This document shows positions 6,745 to 11,636 of a stretch of 11,636 nt of DNA, piece after piece (the first letter of the stretch is position 1; each line of letters starts with the position of its first letter). The DNA is taken from contig USQD01000037.1 in assembly GCA_900556795.1 (NCBI GenBank), forward strand, positions 1-11,636, read 5' to 3'. This DNA is from an uncultured Prevotella sp. (GTDB lineage: Bacteria > Bacteroidota > Bacteroidia > Bacteroidales > Bacteroidaceae). The translations under genes were made by a program, and so were the position numbers. The notes beneath the pieces were generated by a model that did no database searches, was not told the origin of the DNA, and saw only the letters and a program-made list of their open reading frames with translations.

Positions 6745-8418
6745 TTATCTCTTCAGGTTTGGATTCTTCTCAACGTCTGTTGTTGGATATGGACAGTAGA
6801 TTCTATCCTCTGTCCAAGAACCAGAAACTGTAACTTGCTCCTTTGCTGTAATCTCCTTGCCATTCTTTACTGCAACAACGAGAGGAGCATTGGCAACACG
6901 GTAGTCGAAGTTCTTCTTGAGTTCGTTCATACGAAGCTCGTCAGAACGGCGTGTAACCATAGAAACCCAGTTGCCGGCAACTTCCCATCCGTGCTCAATG
7001 TAGCAAGCTTCAGCCAGCTGCTCTGCATTCATATCAGCAATCTTTACGGTAGTACCATCGCTCAAAGTCACGTTCTCAACATCGTTTACGGCACGGCTAC
7101 GAACCTGACGGAGGCAATCCTTAGCCTTAGCCAAGTCGCCACCAGAGCGAGCTGCGCTCTCAGCATACCAGAGAAGAATCTCAGAGTAACGGATGAGGTT
7201 GTGACGACGGTCGTTAACCATACCACCCCAGTTAGGAGCCAGGTAATCGTAAGCCTGGCGGAGCATGTTGCCGTTCTCGTCAGAGTTAACGGTGAAGATA
7301 CAGAACATTGGGTGGTAAGCTTCAACCTCTGGAGTCTTTCCATCTTCTTTCAGTGCCCACCAATCTACGGCCTTAGTAATAGTGTTTCCATCCTGGAATG
7401 TAACCTTAGGAGCGTAGATAGCATCCTTACGAGCACCCTCTGGGAATCTCTTCCAGAATGCGATTTCACCCCAAGCGTCACCCCAGCCACCATCGCCGAG
7501 ACCTTCGAAACGGCAGCAGGAAGAAAGCTGAGAGTCATGATCCCACCAGCCTTTGGCATCGTTGTTGATTCCGAGCACAGTCTCCATGTTGTAGTTGTTA
7601 CCCATAGAGTATACATCTTTCCATTCTGGGTTCAGGATGAAGCCGTAAGAACCGTTGCCATCGATGACAGACTTTGCCTGCTCTGCAGCGAGTCTGTAGT
7701 ACTCTGTTCCCTTATTGAGTGGATAACCAGCCATAGACATGTAAACTGCTGACAATGTAGCCTGTGCAGCCTGCTTGGTAGACCAGATATCAACACCGAA
7801 CAAACGGCTAGGCTCCTTCTCATACTTTGTAGGAAGCTCGTTAACAGCAGCCTTCAAGTCAGAAACAATCAGATCATATACGCTCTCTACACTTGATGGA
7901 GCAACGTCCAACTGTGAAACGTCAGTACCGGTAATCAATGGCACAGGACCGAATACACGTACCAGGTAGTAGTAAGCGTATGCACGCCAGAAGTGAGCAT
8001 TACCCAAAGCTACATTGATCTTATCCTGAGCAACAGGAGCCTTACTTGCACTCTCAGTAATCAGGTTGGCAGCCTTGATTACAGAATAGTGCTGGTTCCA
8101 TGCGTCTGTTACACCCTTGTTGGAACCATCAGATGCGAAAGCATCGAGGGCTGCACAAGCCTGCTTGTTAGAACCAGGGTTAGCTGCGATATCATCACCC
8201 TGCCACTGTGGGTACATAGGGTTGGTCCAGCTCTGTGTCTGGTTAATTCTGTCATACAGTGCGTTAACACTTGCTGTCAGGTCATCTTCGCTATTGAAGA
8301 AGTTATCTGGGGTCAACTGTCCCTTAGGTTCCTCATCCAGGAAGTCTCCGCAAGAAGAGAAAGTGAGCAAGGATGCTGCCATGAGACAACCCATATATAA
8401 TAATTTTCTAGTTCTCAT
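6745..8418 (-). CDS. SusD-like surface glycan-binding lipoprotein
   Basis: The product has 557 residues and belongs to the RagB/SusD family of outer-membrane, cell-surface lipoproteins. These form the lid over a SusC barrel and capture the glycan. The N terminus has a lipoprotein signal with lipobox FSSC; C23 is the lipidated residue, followed by the acidic GDFLDEEP typical of surface-exported Bacteroidota lipoproteins. The N-terminal SusD helical repeats start at DNFFNSEDDLTASVNALY. The segment from about residue 110 (VIKAANLITES, then HFWRAYAYYYLVRVFGPVPL) is the characteristic TPR-like core of the family. The C-terminal part has the RYSEILLWYAESAARSG helix, and the protein ends DVEKNPNLKR, in line with family ends. 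The start lies 28 bases after the susC stop, so the two are one transcription unit. The glycan ligand cannot be read from the sequence; the linked sulfatases imply a sulfated one. Confidence 0.95.
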   Translation of the reverse strand: MRTRKLLYMGCLMAASLLTFSSCGDFLDEEPKGQLTPDNFFNSEDDLTASVNALYDRINQTQSWTNPMYPQWQGDDIAANPGSNKQACAALDAFASDGSNKGVTDAWNQHYSVIKAANLITESASKAPVAQDKINVALGNAHFWRAYAYYYLVRVFGPVPLITGTDVSQLDVAPSSVESVYDLIVSDLKAAVNELPTKYEKEPSRLFGVDIWSTKQAAQATLSAVYMSMAGYPLNKGTEYYRLAAEQAKSVIDGNGSYGFILNPEWKDVYSMGNNYNMETVLGINNDAKGWWDHDSQLSSCCRFEGLGDGGWGDAWGEIAFWKRFPEGARKDAIYAPKVTFQDGNTITKAVDWWALKEDGKTPEVEAYHPMFCIFTVNSDENGNMLRQAYDYLAPNWGGMVNDRRHNLIRYSEILLWYAESAARSGGDLAKAKDCLRQVRSRAVNDVENVTLSDGTTVKIADMNAEQLAEACYIEHGWEVAGNWVSMVTRRSDELRMNELKKNFDYRVANAPLVVAVKNGKEITAKEQVTVSGSWTEDRIYCPYPTTDVEKNPNLKR

Positions 8419-8446
8419 AATTATTTCAGTTTTTAGATGATTGAAG

Positions 8447-11446
8447 TTAGAAGTTTACACGTACGCCCATTGTGATGGTACGAGGATTAGGGTAAGCACC
8501 CATATCCAAACCGTTATCACGGTCAACACCATTATCACTGAATGATGCACCAGCTGGGTCGATACCCTTATAGCCGGTAATGGTGAAGAGGTTCTGAGCT
8601 GAGAGAGAGAGACGGATGTCTGCTATCTTTGTCACGCTGCGTGGGAATGTGTAAGCGATACTGATATTCTCACAACGCAGATAGTTAGCATTCTCCAGCC
8701 ACTTGTCTGAGTTTCCGTATGTCTTGTTCTCTGCGCCTACTGTAGGCATGGTAACACCGATGTTGTTGAAGTAATCCTTATCGGTTACGAACATAGATGC
8801 ACCTACCATTGAGTTCATGGCGTAGCGAACCATATTCAAACGCTTAGCACCGAATGCTGCATTGAAGAAGGCATTGAAGTCCCAGTTCTTATAACTTACT
8901 GTATTGTTCCAACCTAATGTGAAGTCTGGGTTTGAACGGCCTAATACGAAGCGATCCTTTGATGCATCAGGAGTAGCTGTTGTTCCTCCATCAGCAGTGT
9001 AATAGGTATCAATCCATTCTCCCTTATCGTTCTTCTGCAAACCAGCCCATTTGAAGCCGTAGAATGTACCGATAGCCTCACCTTCCTTGATGATTGTACA
9101 TGGGTCAACAGTACCTGGAGAAGGACTTGTACCATAAAGGATAGGAGAATCAGCTGTCAACTTGGTAACCTCGTTCTTGATGTAGCTGGCATTCAATGTA
9201 GATGACCATGACCAGTCCTTGGTCTGGATAATCTGTGCATTGATTGTAGCATCAAAACCCTTGTTGCTTACCTCACCGGCATTTACCCAGTAAGATGTGC
9301 CACCCAGGTAACCAGGAGCTGATGTTGTCAGGAGGGCATCCTTTGTCTTCTTGTTGAAGTAGTCTAAGCTGATGCTCAAACGGTTGCCGAAGAAACCGAG
9401 GTCAACACCGAGGTCAAACTGATGAACCTTCTCCCATGACAAGTCAGGAGTGGCAAGACCATTTGCCCAGTAACCTGTGTAAGACTGGTTAGTACCGTAT
9501 GTGAAACCGGTTGTACCCAAAGAACCCAATGTAGAGTAAGGAGTAATATCCTGGTTACCGATGATACCGTAGCTTGCACGGATCTTCATGTATTCTACTG
9601 CATTCTTGATAGGCTCCCAGAACTTTTCGTTAGAAATGGTCCAAGCTGCAGCTGCTGATGGGAAATAACCCCACTTCTTGTTGGTGAAACGGCTGGAACC
9701 ATCCGCACGGAAGGTTCCGGTCAACATATAGCGGTCTGCATAGTTGTACATAACGCGGGCTACACCTGAAAGCATGGTCCACTTGCTGTAACCGTTGCTA
9801 GGAGTCTTGGAAGCTGCGTCTGCTACGTTCCAGTAACCCAACTGCTCGTGAGCAATACCAGTTCCAGAGAGACCCATGCGGCGAACCTCGTTAGAGGTAA
9901 CTTCCCATACACCTGTAGCTGTCAAACCGTGATCACCCCACTTGTTGCTGTAAGTCAAGTTGTTGGTTGACTGCAATGCTGTAACAGTTGCATCGTTGTT
10001 GCCCATATTGTTACCTGCAGCGTTCACCTTGGTAGATGTGAAGCTGTACCACTTGTAATCGTTGTAGTCGATACCGTTGGTTGTGGTGAATGTCAAACCC
10101 TTGAGCAGGTTGAACTTCAAGTCTACGTGACCTGTAACCATGGTACGCTTACGGTCGTTTTCACTACCATGGAGAATACCGTAAGGGTTGTTCTGGATGT
10201 TATTGTATGGGTCTTTATTATACTTTCCGTTTGCATCCATCATCTCCATAGTAGGAGAGTAGTTCAAACCAACCCAGATTGGGTTAGACTGGTTCTGAGC
10301 GAAACCTGCACCAGAGTTGTCTGTCTGAGAGAGGTTGATATCGGTGGTCATTTCCAACCAGTCGAAAATCTTGTTGTGCATGTTAGCCTTGATAGCGTAA
10401 CGTCTTGACTTGGTATCAACGATAACACCCTTCTGGTCCATTACGTTGGCAGAGAAGTAAGTCTGTGTCTTGTCATTACCCTGAGTCAAAGAAACCTTGT
10501 AGTTCTGGGTAATACCAGTCTGGAGCAATTCGTCCATCCAGTCGATACCTGGCTTGGTACCATTCAGATAATCCTGAACTGCGCTCTGAGAAACACCCTT
10601 GTGGTCTACCAAAGCCTGAGCATACTGCTTGGTGCTCATTACTTCAGGAATATGGTAAGCATTAGAAAAACCGAAGCTGCCGTCGAAAGTAACCTGAGTA
10701 GCACCAGCCTTACCGCTCTTGGTCTGTACCATTACAACACCATTCGCACCACGTGCACCATAGATAGCGGTAGAAGAAGCGTCCTTCAAAACCTGAATGC
10801 TCTGGATATCCTCAGGGCTGATACCCTCAAGACCAGTCTCGCGAACAATACCATCTACTACGTAGAGAGGGTCGTTGCTCTTGTTAACAGAGCTGGCACC
10901 ACGTACACGAATCTTCATTGCACCACCAGGAACACCGCTTGACATTACCTGCACACCAGACATACGTCCGTTGAGGGCATCCTCAACACGTGCAACAGGT
11001 TGATCCTTAAAGCTTTTGCCTTCCATGACAGCAACAGATCCAGCCAAGTCAGCCTTCTTTACAGTACCGTAACCGATAACAACAGTCTCTTCGAGCATGT
11101 TGGAATCATCTTCCATGGTAACGTTCAAAGCTGTACCGTTCCAAGTAAGAGTCTGTGGCTTGTAACCTACATAAGTGATTGTGATTTTAGCACCCTTAGC
11201 TACATTTGCAAGGCTAAAGTTACCGTCAAGGTCAGTAATCGTACCACCAGTCTTACCATCAATTCTGATGGTAGCACCGATAACAGGTTCACCGTAAGAA
11301 TCCTTTACTGTACCTGTACATGAGTTTTGCTGCTGGGTAGCATTAGCAATAACCGAATTGCTCTGAGCTGCCAATGCAGTAACAGTGCTCAGTGGTGACA
11401 TGGCACCCAATAGCGCTGCAAAATACAAATTTGCTCTTTTGTTCAT
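8447..11446 (-). CDS. SusC-like TonB-dependent outer-membrane transporter
   Basis: The product has 999 residues and is an outer-membrane barrel that imports oligosaccharides using TonB energy in a complex with the SusD lipoprotein. Residues 1 to about 27 form a Sec signal peptide ending TALAAQ. A carboxypeptidase-regulatory-like (CnaB-type) beta domain lies at about 43-112 (GTVKDSYGEPVIGATI to ALNVTMEDD). The TonB box is EETVVIGYG at 119-127. The plug at about 133-243 contains VRGASSVNKSNDPLYVVDGI and the SusC signature YGARGANGVVMVQTK. The rest is the beta barrel, ending in the usual terminal phenylalanine (VRVNF). No N-terminal STN domain is present, so it is not an anti-sigma-signalling transducer; regulation must come from another protein. 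It is the first gene of the operon, with 190 bases of upstream sequence in view. Confidence 0.96.
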   Translation of the reverse strand: MNKRANLYFAALLGAMSPLSTVTALAAQSNSVIANATQQQNSCTGTVKDSYGEPVIGATIRIDGKTGGTITDLDGNFSLANVAKGAKITITYVGYKPQTLTWNGTALNVTMEDDSNMLEETVVIGYGTVKKADLAGSVAVMEGKSFKDQPVARVEDALNGRMSGVQVMSSGVPGGAMKIRVRGASSVNKSNDPLYVVDGIVRETGLEGISPEDIQSIQVLKDASSTAIYGARGANGVVMVQTKSGKAGATQVTFDGSFGFSNAYHIPEVMSTKQYAQALVDHKGVSQSAVQDYLNGTKPGIDWMDELLQTGITQNYKVSLTQGNDKTQTYFSANVMDQKGVIVDTKSRRYAIKANMHNKIFDWLEMTTDINLSQTDNSGAGFAQNQSNPIWVGLNYSPTMEMMDANGKYNKDPYNNIQNNPYGILHGSENDRKRTMVTGHVDLKFNLLKGLTFTTTNGIDYNDYKWYSFTSTKVNAAGNNMGNNDATVTALQSTNNLTYSNKWGDHGLTATGVWEVTSNEVRRMGLSGTGIAHEQLGYWNVADAASKTPSNGYSKWTMLSGVARVMYNYADRYMLTGTFRADGSSRFTNKKWGYFPSAAAAWTISNEKFWEPIKNAVEYMKIRASYGIIGNQDITPYSTLGSLGTTGFTYGTNQSYTGYWANGLATPDLSWEKVHQFDLGVDLGFFGNRLSISLDYFNKKTKDALLTTSAPGYLGGTSYWVNAGEVSNKGFDATINAQIIQTKDWSWSSTLNASYIKNEVTKLTADSPILYGTSPSPGTVDPCTIIKEGEAIGTFYGFKWAGLQKNDKGEWIDTYYTADGGTTATPDASKDRFVLGRSNPDFTLGWNNTVSYKNWDFNAFFNAAFGAKRLNMVRYAMNSMVGASMFVTDKDYFNNIGVTMPTVGAENKTYGNSDKWLENANYLRCENISIAYTFPRSVTKIADIRLSLSAQNLFTITGYKGIDPAGASFSDNGVDRDNGLDMGAYPNPRTITMGVRVNF

Positions 11447-11521
11447 AGGTTTGTAATTTTTTATGTTAGTTATTATTTCTTCTCGTATAAACTTTGTTTT
11501 TATCTTATTCTTTTGGCAGTT

Positions 11522-11535
11522 GGTTCAGATGAACC
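11522..11535. promoter_or_regulatory. Interrupted palindrome upstream of susC, possible operator
   Basis: ggttcagatgaacc is a 6+6 bp inverted repeat with a 2-base centre, 76 bases upstream of the susC start. A second inverted repeat, gcaagt at 11570-11575 and acttgc at 11588-11593, has a 12-base spacer. A 12-bp perfect palindrome, aatatgcatatt, is at 11603-11614. These lie in the only non-coding stretch ahead of the operon and are candidates for a regulator site, or for small RNA hairpins in the leader. I could not find a Bacteroidota sigma consensus (TAnnTTTG) in this 190-base region, so the promoter is not located. No gene is visible between 11447 and the window end. Confidence 0.4.
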
Positions 11536-11636
11536 TGTCACCGCCTATTTGATTTTTGACTAAAGTTTCGCAAGTGAATAAATATCAACTTGCTTGTTTA
11601 TAAATATGCATATTACGTAGCGTATGGGCAACAGGA

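Noticed and set aside
6739..7752. 337-codon open frame on the + strand antisense to susD
   Set aside because: It lies wholly opposite a clear SusD coding sequence, has no family-like features, and such long antisense frames arise from the codon bias of highly expressed genes.

Overview
The window looks like chromosome from a gut or oral Bacteroidota, most likely a Prevotella/Segatella-type organism. The reasons are a SusC/SusD pair, sulfatases with serine-type maturation sites, absence of Shine-Dalgarno sequences before the starts, moderate GC, and short cgcagatt-type intergenic repeats. The genus is inferred from family resemblance, not proven.

Left edge (1-361): the 3' part of a 5S rRNA gene on the + strand, its intrinsic terminator with a GAAA tetraloop, a cluster of degenerate cgcagatt repeats, and a strong hairpin that probably ends the operon coming from the other side. 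The rRNA operon and the protein operon are convergent.

Body (362-11446): six genes, all on the minus strand, with gaps of 28 to 193 bp. In transcription order they are a SusC-like TonB-dependent transporter (8447-11446), a SusD-like surface glycan-binding lipoprotein (6745-8418), sulfatase A (4860-6551), sulfatase B (3287-4822), an anaerobic sulfatase-maturating radical SAM enzyme (1960-3198) and sulfatase C (362-1894). This is a polysaccharide utilisation locus (PUL) aimed at a sulfated glycan. SusD/SusC should bind and import the glycan, the three exported sulfatases should remove different sulfate groups, and the maturase should convert the catalytic serine of each sulfatase to formylglycine under anaerobic conditions. 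No glycoside hydrolase, lyase or regulator lies in the window, so it is a desulfation module that probably cooperates with enzymes encoded elsewhere. Mucin O-glycan or another host sulfated glycan is a plausible substrate, but this is inference.

Regulatory architecture: the gaps are not plain. The susD-sulfatase A gap holds an 18-bp perfect palindrome followed by an intrinsic terminator in the reading direction, which should lower sulfatase expression relative to susCD. A 16-bp stem built from ggagttaa octamers precedes the maturase gene. Two perfect 14-bp palindromes precede sulfatase C. The 190 bp upstream of susC hold a 14-bp interrupted palindrome and a spaced inverted repeat that could be operators.

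I found no clear evidence of a wholly undescribed system. The most interesting points are the desulfation-only gene set with its own maturase, the layered RNA/DNA structures in the gaps, and active-site deviations among the three sulfatases.
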